NCBI GenBank assembly: GCA_036339295.1
Contig: JAYZBK010000234.1
Span: forward strand, 1-38,868
DNA length: 38,868 nucleotides
Direction: 5' to 3'
From: GCA-002862325 sp036339295
GTDB taxonomy: Bacteria > Planctomycetota > Phycisphaerae > Phycisphaerales > SM1A02
Part shown: positions 14,949-24,713 of the stretch, piece after piece
Layout of the letters: each line of letters begins with the position of its first letter
Position numbering within the stretch: position 1 is the stretch's first letter
Position numbers and translations under genes: made by a program
The notes under the pieces: model-generated
What the model was told of the DNA's origin: nothing
What the model saw: the letters and a program-made list of their open reading frames with translations, nothing else
Databases searched by the model: none

Positions 14949-17345
14949 TCACTTCCGGCGGATCCAGACCACGCCCTGCAGGCCGCCCACCTTCACGGTC
15001 GGGAAGCCCTCCCCCGGATCCCCGAAGGCCGTGGTCCAGCCGTCGCCCTCGACGGGCACCGTGACCACCGCTTCATCGGGGCTCGCGTTGAGCACGACGA
15101 GGATCTCCTCCTCGTCGTTCTCGCGGATGAACGCCATGACGTCCTGCTCGTCGTCGGTCAGGATCGTCCGGATCGATCCGGTCCGCAGCGCCGGGTGGGC
15201 GTTCCGCAGGGCGACGATCTCGCGATAGTGCTCGAGCTGCTCGTCCATGACCTCCATGCCGGGCTCGTCGTAGGGCTCGAGGTCCTTCCAGAGCATCGGC
15301 TTCCGGTTGTTCGGATCGTCCGATCCCCAGAGCCCGACCTCGTCCCCGTAGTAGATCATGGGGGCGCCGGGCGACGTCATCTGGAGCAGGGCCACGAGCC
15401 GCGCCCGGGCGTACGCGTCCGCCGGAGGCTTGGATCCGTCGTAGGTGGGGTCGTCCTGTTCGCGGTTGCCGCTGTCGAAGGGGCGGTCGGGGTTGTGCAG
15501 CTTGGAGACGAGGCGATCGGTGTCGTGGCTGTCGACGAGATTCTGCAGCGCGTAGGTCACTTCCGAGGGGTAGACCTCGCGGTGGGCCTCGAACCGCCGG
15601 GCCGCCTCGCTGGCGGTGATCTTGTCGTCGCGGTGCCCGATCCACTCGAACGCGATCTCCGCGAACGGATAGTTCATGACCGCGTCGAAGGTCCTGCCAT
15701 CGAGCCACTCGGGCTTCGCCTGCCAGATCTCGCCGACGATGTAGGCGTCGGGGTTGATCGAGCGGACGAGCTCGCACCACTCGATCCAGAACGCCATCGG
15801 GACCTCCTCGGGGACGTCCAGCCGCCAGCCGTCGACGCCGTCGGAGGGATCGCCGTCACCATCGGGGTCCATCCATCGACGGGTGATCGCGAAGATGTGG
15901 TCCCGGAGGGTCTTCGAGGCGAGCCCGTGCTCCTCGCTCTTGCGGAAGGCGGGTAGTTCGCCGAAGCCGGCCCAGCCGTCGTACTCGAACGGGTCCCAGT
16001 TCCGGACGCTGAACCAGTCGGCGTACGGGGACTCCACGCCGCGTTCGCGCACGTCGACGAACGCGGGGTGGGCGGTGCCGACGTGGTTGAAGACGCCGTC
16101 GATGATCACCTTGAACCCCCGGCTCTTCGCCTCCTTGAGGAAGTCGAGGAAGACCCGGTCGCTCTTCGACCACGTCCAGGTCGACGGATCGAAGATGTCC
16201 TCGCCGGCGATCGTCTCCTCGAAGTCGGGTTCGCCCGTCCCGAAGTGCTCGTCGACGTGCCGGAAGTCGGTCGCGTTGTACTTGTGGTGCGTGCTCGCCT
16301 GGAAGATCGGGTTGAGGTAGAGCGCGTTCACGCCGAGCGACTCGAGGTACGGCAGCCGGTCTCGAAGGCCCTGGATGTCGCCGCCGTAGTGCCGGTCGAA
16401 GACGAAGTACTCGTAGAAGGACTGGCCGTCCGTCCCCTCCCAGGGACTCGAGTCGTACCAGGGGAAGGTCCATGGGCGGACGGGGTCGTGGTCGTTCGAC
16501 GAATCGCCGTCGCGGAAGCGCTCGACCATCACTTGGTACCAGACGGCGTCCTTCGCCCAGTCGGGCGTGCGGACCTCCGGGATGTTCGTGCGGTCGAGGC
16601 TGAAGGTACGAGGATGGCGCACCCGGGTGTCTCCGTCCTGGAAGATGAACGTGTAGGGAAGACCTTCGCGGTCGGCCGGCAGGCTCGCCCGCCAGCGGTC
16701 GAATCGGTTCGAGCCGCCGGTCGACTCCAGGGTGAATCGGCGTCCGTCCTCGAAGACGACCCACGCCCGCTCGACGTCGCCGCGAAGCGTCCGGACCGAG
16801 ACCTGGAATCGATCCTCCGGGAGCGGTTGGAGGTCCCGCCAGTCGGTCGGATCGTGGCGGAGGGCGATGCCCAGGACCTTCCCGTCGCCGCGGACCGCTC
16901 GATCGGGTCGGATCAGGGCATCCTCGCCGATCGCGAAGACGGTGTTCTCGCCGCCGTGGCCGTCGGGCACCCGTTCCTCGTTGAGGGGGTCCGGCATCCA
17001 GTCGCCGTCGTCGCGGACGAACTTGTAGTAGTGGGTCCCGTCGTCGAGCGGAACGACGATCGTCCACCGGCCGAGGGCGTCGCGTCGCATCTCGCCCGCG
17101 TCGGGATTCCACCCGTTGAAGGACCCGGCGAGCCGCATCCGCTCCGCGGGGACGCCCTCGATGGTGAAGGTCGTCCGCCAACGACCGTTCGAGAGCGGCA
17201 TGGGACGAACGCTTCGCGGCGCCCGCACCGCACGGGTCGTCGGCATCTCGGCGACCGGCACGTCCGGTGGCCACGGGGCCGTCGCGGTCGCCACGCCGGC
17301 TGGCGCCATCGTCATCGACAGGAGCAACAGGGTCGTGAATCGCAT
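14949..17345 (-). CDS. Exported GH13 alpha-amylase/neopullulanase with N-terminal starch-binding domains
   Basis: A 798-residue enzyme. After a signal peptide (MRFTTLLLLSMTMAPAGVATA) comes a CBM48/AMPK-GBD-like domain (about 55-140, with AGSFNGWNP and YYKFVRD), a second beta-domain (about 175-255), the GH13 barrel from AKDAVWYQVMVERFRDGD (265), and a C-terminal beta-domain. Catalytic regions: DGVFNH (416-421), GWRLD with Asp510, VGEIW with Glu539, DSHDTD with Asp608. An acid-rich loop, DPDGDGDPSDG, precedes the nucleophile, as in GH13 neopullulanase/cyclomaltodextrinase relatives. The second ATG (17345) is chosen, as it begins the signal peptide. It is the first gene of the amylase-malQ-glgP operon and is divergent from the ABC importer operon. 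A periplasmic or surface enzyme that makes maltodextrins for that importer is inferred. Confidence 0.93.
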   Translation of the reverse strand: MRFTTLLLLSMTMAPAGVATATAPWPPDVPVAEMPTTRAVRAPRSVRPMPLSNGRWRTTFTIEGVPAERMRLAGSFNGWNPDAGEMRRDALGRWTIVVPLDDGTHYYKFVRDDGDWMPDPLNEERVPDGHGGENTVFAIGEDALIRPDRAVRGDGKVLGIALRHDPTDWRDLQPLPEDRFQVSVRTLRGDVERAWVVFEDGRRFTLESTGGSNRFDRWRASLPADREGLPYTFIFQDGDTRVRHPRTFSLDRTNIPEVRTPDWAKDAVWYQVMVERFRDGDSSNDHDPVRPWTFPWYDSSPWEGTDGQSFYEYFVFDRHYGGDIQGLRDRLPYLESLGVNALYLNPIFQASTHHKYNATDFRHVDEHFGTGEPDFEETIAGEDIFDPSTWTWSKSDRVFLDFLKEAKSRGFKVIIDGVFNHVGTAHPAFVDVRERGVESPYADWFSVRNWDPFEYDGWAGFGELPAFRKSEEHGLASKTLRDHIFAITRRWMDPDGDGDPSDGVDGWRLDVPEEVPMAFWIEWCELVRSINPDAYIVGEIWQAKPEWLDGRTFDAVMNYPFAEIAFEWIGHRDDKITASEAARRFEAHREVYPSEVTYALQNLVDSHDTDRLVSKLHNPDRPFDSGNREQDDPTYDGSKPPADAYARARLVALLQMTSPGAPMIYYGDEVGLWGSDDPNNRKPMLWKDLEPYDEPGMEVMDEQLEHYREIVALRNAHPALRTGSIRTILTDDEQDVMAFIRENDEEEILVVLNASPDEAVVTVPVEGDGWTTAFGDPGEGFPTVKVGGLQGVVWIRRK

Positions 17346-17352
17346 GGCCAGC

Positions 17353-17362
17353 AATTATAATT
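17353..17362. promoter_or_regulatory. Symmetric -10 element serving two divergent operons
   Basis: The 10-bp palindrome AATTATAATT contains TATAAT on both strands (plus 17356-17361, minus 17359-17354). It is the only AT-rich patch in the 25-bp gap between two divergent ATGs (17345 minus, 17371 plus). The hexamers end 8 and 9 bases from the start codons, so transcripts would be leaderless or nearly so, and neither start has a Shine-Dalgarno. No good -35 element is visible on either side. Confidence 0.65.
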
Positions 17363-17370
17363 CTGGCCGC

Positions 17371-19779
17371 ATGGCCGTCGTCGACGATTCCTCCATCTAC
17401 GGTCGTTTCGTCCGAGTCGGGCGGCTGGGCCTCGGGTTCCTGGCGGCCCTGCTGGTCGTCGCCGCGTTCCTCCGGGTCGGCTGGCGGGAGACCGAACGCG
17501 TGTTCGCCGACCCGAGCGACGAGGTCGTCGAGCTGGTCCTCATGCACTGGTCCGGCGGGGGCGGGCAGCAGGAGGACGAGATCGTCGAGGCCTCGATCAG
17601 GGCCTTCGAATCGCGTCATCCGACGATCCGGGTGAAGCGGATCAACCCGGGCGACAGCGGCCAGTACTTCACCAAGCTCCAGACGATGATGGCGGCGGGG
17701 GAGCCGCCGGACCTGTTCTACATGGACTTCGGCCGGATGGCCCCCTTCGCGGAGGCGGGCCAGCTCCAGCCGCTCGACGAACTCTTCGAGGGGGAGGTCG
17801 CCGCTGGGGCGGACGACGCCCTGACCCTCGACGCGTTCTTCGAGCCGGCGGTCGACGCCTTCCGGCTCGCGGACGGTCGCATGGGGGAAGGCCCGCTCTA
17901 CGGCGTCCCGAAGGACTTCACGACCGTCGGGATCTACTGGAACCGGGACCTGTTCGATCGCGCGGGTGCGACGCACCCCACCGACGACTGGACCTGGGAC
18001 GACTTCGTGGACGCCGCCCGTCGCATCGACGCCCTCGAGGGGGTGACGGGCGCGGAACTCGTCACCTGGCCGTTCGTGCTTCGGGGCTACCTCTGGACGC
18101 GGGGCGCCTCGATCGTGGGCCCCGACGGCGCCTTCGACACGCTTGCGATCGGAGACGAGCCGACGAGGGCGGCCCTGCGCGATCTCCGCGACTGGCGATT
18201 CGGCGACGACGGGTTCCTCGCCCGGGCCGAGGCCGAGGGGATCGACCCGGGCTCGCTCTTCCTCTCCGGGCGAATCGGGATGGTGGGGCCGTTCGGCCGC
18301 TGGGTCGTCCCGAGCTACCGGAGCATCGAGGACTTCGAGTGGGACTTCGCGCCCCTCCCGCGGGGCGAGGCCCGGGCGAACGTCATCGCGACGATCGCGT
18401 GGAGCATGTCGAGCCGGTCCGACCATCCGGAGGAGGCCTGGCAGCTCCTGAAGTGGCTCACGGGACGCGAGTCGCAGGAGGCCCAGGCCCGCCTCGGACT
18501 CGCGATCCCCACGCTCCGCGCGGTCGCCGAGAGCGATGCCTTCGTCGATCCCGCCGTCGCCCCGGCCAACGACCGGGCCTACCTCGATGCGGTCGACGTC
18601 GCCCGGGTCCCGCCCTGGCCGATCGATCCGGCGTTCCAGGACCAGTTCCAACGGACGCTCGACGTCGCCCTGCGAACGGGCGGGGACGTCGACGCCCAGG
18701 TCGATTCGTTCGATGCGTGGTGGACGGGACGGCAGGCGTCCCCCCTCGCGCCGACGAGGTCGTTCCCACGCATGCCCTGGGGTTCGATCGGCCTCGTGGT
18801 CCTCGCGCTGGTCGCGACCGTCGCGGTGGCCAAGTGGATCTGGCTCGTCCGGACGCGGCCGGAGTCGATGCTGGCGAGGAGGGAGGAGCGAGCCGGCTGG
18901 CTCATGGTCCTCCCGTGGGCCCTCGGCTTCGCCCTCTTCATGCTGGGGCCGATCGTCCTGTCGCTGCTCCTGTCGCTCTCCCGCTGGAAGGGGATCGACA
19001 CCCTCGGGACCGCCGAGTACGTCGGTCTCGGGAACTACCGCGAGATCATCGCGAACGACCCGAGCTTCCTGCGAAGCCTGCAGGTGACGACCTACTACGC
19101 GATCCTCTCCGTGCCGCTCGGACAGGTCTTCGCCCTCCTCGCCGCCGTCGTCCTCAACGCCAAGCTTCGGGGCGTGGAGGCGTTCCGGGCGGCGTGGTAT
19201 CTCCCGAGCGTTCTCGCCGGGGTCGGCATGGCCGTCCTCTGGACGTGGGTGTTCCGGTCCGACGGCGGCCTGATGAACTCGATCCTCTCGCCGCTTCTCT
19301 CGCCCTTCGGCCTCGAGCCGCCCGAGTGGTTCCAGGCCGACGCGGCCTGGGCCGGGCCTCCCGCCTTCGCGATCATGAACCTCTGGCTGGTCGGTGGATC
19401 GATGCTCATCTACCTCGCCGGTCTCCGGAACATCCCGGCGGAGATCCTCGAGGCCGCCGACATCGACGGGGCCCGGCCGCTCTCGCGGTTCGTCCGGGTG
19501 ACGTTGCCGATGCTCTCGCCGGTGATCCTCTTCAACGGCATCATGGCGATCATCGGGAGCTTCCAGGTCTTCACCCAGGCCTTCGTCATGACGGGCGGCG
19601 GACCGGGGGACGACACCCGCTTCTACGTCCTCTACCTCTACAACCAGGCGTTCGACTGGTACGAGATGGGCTACGGCTCCGCGCTCGCGTGGCTGCTGCT
19701 CGTCGTCGTCCTCGTCCTCACCGTCGTGGTCCTTCGCATCGGCGGGGGCCGCGTCCACTACGAGGGGATGCGGGCATGA
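17371..19779 (+). CDS. CUT1 ABC importer: sugar-binding protein fused to MalF-type permease
   Basis: An 802-residue fusion. An uncleaved N-terminal membrane helix (about 16-38) is followed by a complete extracellular solute-binding domain (about 50-455; VVELVLMHWSGGGGQQE at the start, the ribs typical of family 1 sugar-binding proteins, then WQLLKWLTG). A second helix (about 470-490) leads, via a basic cytoplasmic stretch, into a MalF/UgpA-like permease (about 505-802). The permease holds the EAA loop EILEAADIDGARPLSRFVRVTLP, which docks to the ATPase. Normally the binding protein is a separate lipoprotein or periplasmic protein. It lies downstream of the bidirectional promoter, and its TGA overlaps the next ATG (ATGA). 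A maltodextrin substrate is inferred from the divergent amylase-malQ-glgP operon. The fusion is one uninterrupted frame. Confidence 0.92.
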   Translation: MAVVDDSSIYGRFVRVGRLGLGFLAALLVVAAFLRVGWRETERVFADPSDEVVELVLMHWSGGGGQQEDEIVEASIRAFESRHPTIRVKRINPGDSGQYFTKLQTMMAAGEPPDLFYMDFGRMAPFAEAGQLQPLDELFEGEVAAGADDALTLDAFFEPAVDAFRLADGRMGEGPLYGVPKDFTTVGIYWNRDLFDRAGATHPTDDWTWDDFVDAARRIDALEGVTGAELVTWPFVLRGYLWTRGASIVGPDGAFDTLAIGDEPTRAALRDLRDWRFGDDGFLARAEAEGIDPGSLFLSGRIGMVGPFGRWVVPSYRSIEDFEWDFAPLPRGEARANVIATIAWSMSSRSDHPEEAWQLLKWLTGRESQEAQARLGLAIPTLRAVAESDAFVDPAVAPANDRAYLDAVDVARVPPWPIDPAFQDQFQRTLDVALRTGGDVDAQVDSFDAWWTGRQASPLAPTRSFPRMPWGSIGLVVLALVATVAVAKWIWLVRTRPESMLARREERAGWLMVLPWALGFALFMLGPIVLSLLLSLSRWKGIDTLGTAEYVGLGNYREIIANDPSFLRSLQVTTYYAILSVPLGQVFALLAAVVLNAKLRGVEAFRAAWYLPSVLAGVGMAVLWTWVFRSDGGLMNSILSPLLSPFGLEPPEWFQADAAWAGPPAFAIMNLWLVGGSMLIYLAGLRNIPAEILEAADIDGARPLSRFVRVTLPMLSPVILFNGIMAIIGSFQVFTQAFVMTGGGPGDDTRFYVLYLYNQAFDWYEMGYGSALAWLLLVVVLVLTVVVLRIGGGRVHYEGMRA

Positions 19780-20651
19780 GCGGGCGGATGCGAGGTCGCG
19801 GTCGATCCCCGTGGTGGTACGTCCCGATGGTCGCGGGCGCCGTCGCGATGCTGTTCCCGCTCTGGTGGATGCTCGCACTCAGTCTCGAGACCGAGCAGCG
19901 GGCGGGCGCCGCGCTCGCCTCGGGGAGTCCCTTCGAGGCGCTTCCGACCGATCCTCGCTTCGAGAACTACGCCCAGGCGATGCGGGAGGTCGGCACGACC
20001 CCGTGGTGGGGCTTCATCGACGCCCTCGCCAACTCGATCGTGGTCACCGTGCTGGTGGTCGTCGGGACGATCCTCTCGTCGAGCCTCGTCGGCACCGCCT
20101 TCGCCCGGCTTCGCTTCCGCGGACGGCAGCCGACCTTCGTGCTGATGCTCGCCACGATGATGCTCCCCGCGCAGGTCACGATGATCCCGCTGTTCATCCT
20201 CTTCCGGTCGCTGGGCTGGGTGGACACGCTCCTGCCGCTGATCGTCCCGGCGTTCTTCGGGAGCGCCTTCCACATCTTCATGTACCGCCAGTTCATCGCC
20301 CAGCTTCCGGAAGCCCTCTTCGAGGCGGCCCGGCTCGACGGGTGCGGCTGGCTGGAGACCTGGTGGCGGATCGTCATGCCGCTCACCCGGCCGGTCGCGG
20401 CGATCACCGCCGTCTTCACCTTCATCTTCACCTGGAACGACTTCCTCCTCCCGCTCATCTACCTGCACTCGGAGGAGCAGGCGACGCTCGCGGTCGCCCT
20501 CAACGCCTTCCGGACGCAGTTCGGGGGGCTCGAGGACGTCCATCTCCTGATGGCCCTCTCGGTCGTCACGATGATCCCGTGCGCCCTCCTGTTCCTCGCG
20601 GCGCAGCGACAGTTCATCGAGGGGCTCGGGGCGGGCGCGGTCAAGGGCTGA
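19776..20651 (+). CDS. ABC sugar importer permease, MalG-type
   Basis: A 291-residue inner-membrane protein with six predicted helices. The EAA loop LFEAARLDGCGWLETWWRIVMPLTRP is the ATPase-docking site, and the C-terminus RQFIEGLGAGAVKG is the typical MalG/UgpE ending. It pairs with the permease half of the upstream fusion to form the channel. The start overlaps the upstream stop by four bases (ATGA), which implies translational coupling. The ATPase gene follows after 20 bp. Confidence 0.95.
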   Translation: MSGRMRGRGRSPWWYVPMVAGAVAMLFPLWWMLALSLETEQRAGAALASGSPFEALPTDPRFENYAQAMREVGTTPWWGFIDALANSIVVTVLVVVGTILSSSLVGTAFARLRFRGRQPTFVLMLATMMLPAQVTMIPLFILFRSLGWVDTLLPLIVPAFFGSAFHIFMYRQFIAQLPEALFEAARLDGCGWLETWWRIVMPLTRPVAAITAVFTFIFTWNDFLLPLIYLHSEEQATLAVALNAFRTQFGGLEDVHLLMALSVVTMIPCALLFLAAQRQFIEGLGAGAVKG

Positions 20652-20671
20652 ATCGGACCACGGAGCGAATC

Positions 20672-21769
<1,098 letters not shown>

Positions 21770-21888
21770 GGGCTGCGTCGGGACCGATGTTCGCGCGGGG
21801 TGGCGTCCGAGATCGATTTGGCCGTTTCAGGACCTCTTGTGCTTCGCGACCCGACTGGTAGCGTGACCGGAGATCCGGAGGCCCCGAC

Positions 21889-24549
21889 ATGTCCCAGACG
21901 CGATCACTCCTGGCGGCGACCTGCCTTGCGTCGGCGATCACCGCGGTCGGCCACGCCCAGTCGTTCGTAAACTTCGAGTCTCCCCAGGTCCACCCCGTCG
22001 AAGTGACGCCCGGCGGTGCCCGGGTCCTCGTGACGAACACGGCCGACAATCGACTCGAGATCCTCGACCGATCGGACGACGGGTCGCTCCGCCGTTCCGC
22101 CAGCGTCCCGGTCGGCCTCGAGCCGGTGAGCGTGCGTGCGTTCGACGACCGGACCGCATGGGTCGTGAACCACCTGAGCGACTCGGTGACGATCGTCGAC
22201 CTCGACACCGCGACGGTCTCGGCGACCCTTCCGACCGGCGACGAACCGGCGGACGTGGTCTTCGCCGGGTCACCTCCCCGGGCCTTCGTCAGCGTCTCCC
22301 AGGAGAACCGCCTGATGGTGTTCGACCCGGCCGATCCCGCGGCCGCGCCGATCTCCATCCCGATCGACGGCCAGGATCCTCGGTCGCTCTGCTTCGACGG
22401 CACGAGCGTGTACGCGGTGATCTTCGAGGCGGGGAACCGGACGACGATCCTGTCGCAGCAGACCGTCGCCTCCAGCGTGAATCCCTACCCGGGCAACCAG
22501 AGCCCGCCTCCGAACGCCGGTGGCGGATTCGATCCGCCGATGAATCCCTCGCTGCCTCCGGCCCCGGACGTCTCGATCATCGTGCGACGCACCGAGGACG
22601 GCCGTTGGCTGGACGACAACGCGGGCGACTGGTCGGATGCGGTGACGTGGGATCTCCACGGCCACGGCGTGGCGGTCGTCGATCCGACGACGCTGGCCAC
22701 CACGTACCACTCGGACCTGCTGACCACCAACATGGCCGCGGCCGCCCGTCCCGATGGCGGGGTGGTCGTCGTGGGAACCGAGGCGTCCAACGAGGTGAGG
22801 TTCGAACCGAACCTCGCCGGGCGCTTCATCACGGTGGAGGGAGCCATCGTCTCCCCCGGCCCGCGAGGCCGGGTCACCCGTCGCGATCTCAATCCCCACC
22901 TCGACTACGCCGGGCCGACGATCCCCTTCGCCGAACGCGTCCTCAGCATCGGCGATCCGCGCGGCGTCGCCTGTTCCCCCGACGGGCAGGAGGTCTGGGT
23001 GACCGGAATGGGGTCGAACAACGTCCTCGTGCTCGATCCGTCGCTGGCTCGCGTCGACCGGCTGGACGTCGGAACCGGACCGACCGGGATCGCGATGGAT
23101 CCGGCGGGCGAGCACGTCTACATCCTGAATCGATTCGAGGCCGCCGTCACGATCATCGACCGCTCCAGTCGCCGACAGGTCGGTCGGCTCGAGCTCTTCG
23201 ATCCGACCCCGGCCTTCATCAACGAGGGACGTCCCTTCCTCTACGACACCCATCTCACGTCGGGCCTCGGCCACGCCTCCTGCGGGAGCTGCCACGTCGA
23301 CGGACGCATCGACCAGCTGGCCTGGGACCTCGGCGATCCTTCGGGGGAGATGAAGGCCTTCGACCAGGTCTGCAACCTCGACCTCCCGATCGGGGAGTGC
23401 GAGGACTTCCATCCCATGAAGGGGCCGATGACCACGCAGACCCTGACGGGACTCGAGGGCAACGCCCCGTTCCACTGGCGGGGGGATCGCCAGAGCTTCG
23501 CCGCCTTCGACCACGCGTTTCCGTCCCTGCTCGGGGCCGACGCGGACGGCACGCCGGAGGAGATGGCCGCGATGCGGTCGTTCCTCGCCTCGATCGCGAA
23601 CCCGCCCAATCCGAATCGGTTGCTCGACGGTTCCCTGCCGCCGCTTCTCGACGGTGCCGATCCCGAGCGAGGCCGGGAGGGATTCGAGACCGGGGAGCTC
23701 GACTTCATCCAGTGCGTCACCTGTCACGCCCTGCCCAGCGGGGGACTCGGGACCGTCATCTCGGGCGATCTCCTCATGGACAGCCAGTCGATGAAGGTGG
23801 CGCCGCTCCGGAACATGTACGAGAAGACGGGGATGGACAAGTCCTCGATGAGCGGCTCGAAGGGATTCGGATTCGAGCACGACGGCGCCGACGCGACGCT
23901 GGTCGAGTTCTTCGAACGGGAGGTGTTCACCTTCCCGGGCGGTTCCGCCGGCGACCAGCTTCGGCGCGACGTGTCCGCGTTCATGCTCTGCTGGGAGACC
24001 GGAACCCATGCCGGCGTCGGAGCCCAGGCGGAGATCGGAGGCGCCGATCCCGATCCTTCGGCGCTGCGCGATCTCCTGGTCTCGATCGCCCTCGCCGGCG
24101 ACGCCGATCTCGTCGCCCGGGCGTTCGAGGGTGGGCGAGTCCGGGGCGCGGTGCTGCGGGCGGATGGCCGCTTCCAGACCGACGTCGCGGGGGAGATCGC
24201 GGAGGTCGCGGATCTCGAAGTCCTCGCCACGCCCGATCATCCGGTCACCTACACGCTGGTCCCTCGTGGCAGCGGCATCCGGATCGGGATCGATCGCGAC
24301 CTCGACGGCTACCTCGACGAGGACGAGGTTCGCGCCTGTTCGGATCCCGCCGACCCGGGGAGCACGCCGGACGAGGCTTCCTGTGGTCCCGATCTCGATG
24401 GAGACGGGCAGGTCGACGGCAACGATCTCGGCCTGCTGTTCTCGGCCTGGGGACCGTGTCCCGGTGGACCGTGCCAGGCCGATCTCTCGGGCAACGGGAC
24501 CGTCGGACCGGAGGATCTCGGGATCCTGCTCGCCGCCTGGGGCGGTTGA
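21889..24549 (+). CDS. Secreted YVTN beta-propeller / di-haem cytochrome c / dockerin-like protein
   Basis: An 886-residue protein with a signal peptide ending at GHAQS (about residue 24). Residues 30-430 are a YVTN-type propeller (repeats such as VWVTGMGSNNVLVLDPS and VYILNRFEAAVTIIDRS). A cytochrome c region follows with two haem sites: C465-GS-CH469, and C609-VT-CH613 followed by MKVAPLRNMYEKTG, which resembles the di-haem peroxidase/MauG group. A short EF-like stretch (DRDLDGYLDEDE) and two dockerin-like motifs end the chain. GGAGG lies 8 bases before the ATG, and TAGCGT (21859-21864) may be the -10. Extracytoplasmic redox function is inferred; electron donor and substrate are unknown. 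No cytochrome maturation genes are in view. Confidence 0.88.
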   Translation: MSQTRSLLAATCLASAITAVGHAQSFVNFESPQVHPVEVTPGGARVLVTNTADNRLEILDRSDDGSLRRSASVPVGLEPVSVRAFDDRTAWVVNHLSDSVTIVDLDTATVSATLPTGDEPADVVFAGSPPRAFVSVSQENRLMVFDPADPAAAPISIPIDGQDPRSLCFDGTSVYAVIFEAGNRTTILSQQTVASSVNPYPGNQSPPPNAGGGFDPPMNPSLPPAPDVSIIVRRTEDGRWLDDNAGDWSDAVTWDLHGHGVAVVDPTTLATTYHSDLLTTNMAAAARPDGGVVVVGTEASNEVRFEPNLAGRFITVEGAIVSPGPRGRVTRRDLNPHLDYAGPTIPFAERVLSIGDPRGVACSPDGQEVWVTGMGSNNVLVLDPSLARVDRLDVGTGPTGIAMDPAGEHVYILNRFEAAVTIIDRSSRRQVGRLELFDPTPAFINEGRPFLYDTHLTSGLGHASCGSCHVDGRIDQLAWDLGDPSGEMKAFDQVCNLDLPIGECEDFHPMKGPMTTQTLTGLEGNAPFHWRGDRQSFAAFDHAFPSLLGADADGTPEEMAAMRSFLASIANPPNPNRLLDGSLPPLLDGADPERGREGFETGELDFIQCVTCHALPSGGLGTVISGDLLMDSQSMKVAPLRNMYEKTGMDKSSMSGSKGFGFEHDGADATLVEFFEREVFTFPGGSAGDQLRRDVSAFMLCWETGTHAGVGAQAEIGGADPDPSALRDLLVSIALAGDADLVARAFEGGRVRGAVLRADGRFQTDVAGEIAEVADLEVLATPDHPVTYTLVPRGSGIRIGIDRDLDGYLDEDEVRACSDPADPGSTPDEASCGPDLDGDGQVDGNDLGLLFSAWGPCPGGPCQADLSGNGTVGPEDLGILLAAWGG

Positions 24550-24601
24550 CCCTTCCCGTCATCCGATAAGACGGAGATCGTCTGCAACTCACGGCTCCTC
24601 C

Positions 24602-24630
24602 TTGATTTGGAGCGGCCGAATCGGGATTCT
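24602..24630 (+). promoter_or_regulatory. Weak candidate promoter for the PEP-CTERM-type gene
   Basis: TTGATT (24602-24607) and GATTCT (24625-24630) have 17-base spacing in the 164-bp gap before the 24714 gene. The -35 is fair and the -10 poor. This is the most AT-rich part of the gap. Confidence 0.25.
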
Positions 24631-24713
24631 GGAAAAGCCTCGGGACCGCCGTCCCGTGGCCGACTTCCCCTCGCCGGGTTCCCGCCCGGCTCGTCCCGCA
24701 AGGAGAGAGACAG

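Noticed and set aside
15856..19878. Minus-strand open frame of about 1,340 codons across the amylase and importer genes
   Set aside because: It is antisense or out of frame to genes with intact catalytic motifs, is rich in Arg, Pro, Gly and Asp with no domain, and is typical of stop-poor frames in GC-rich DNA.
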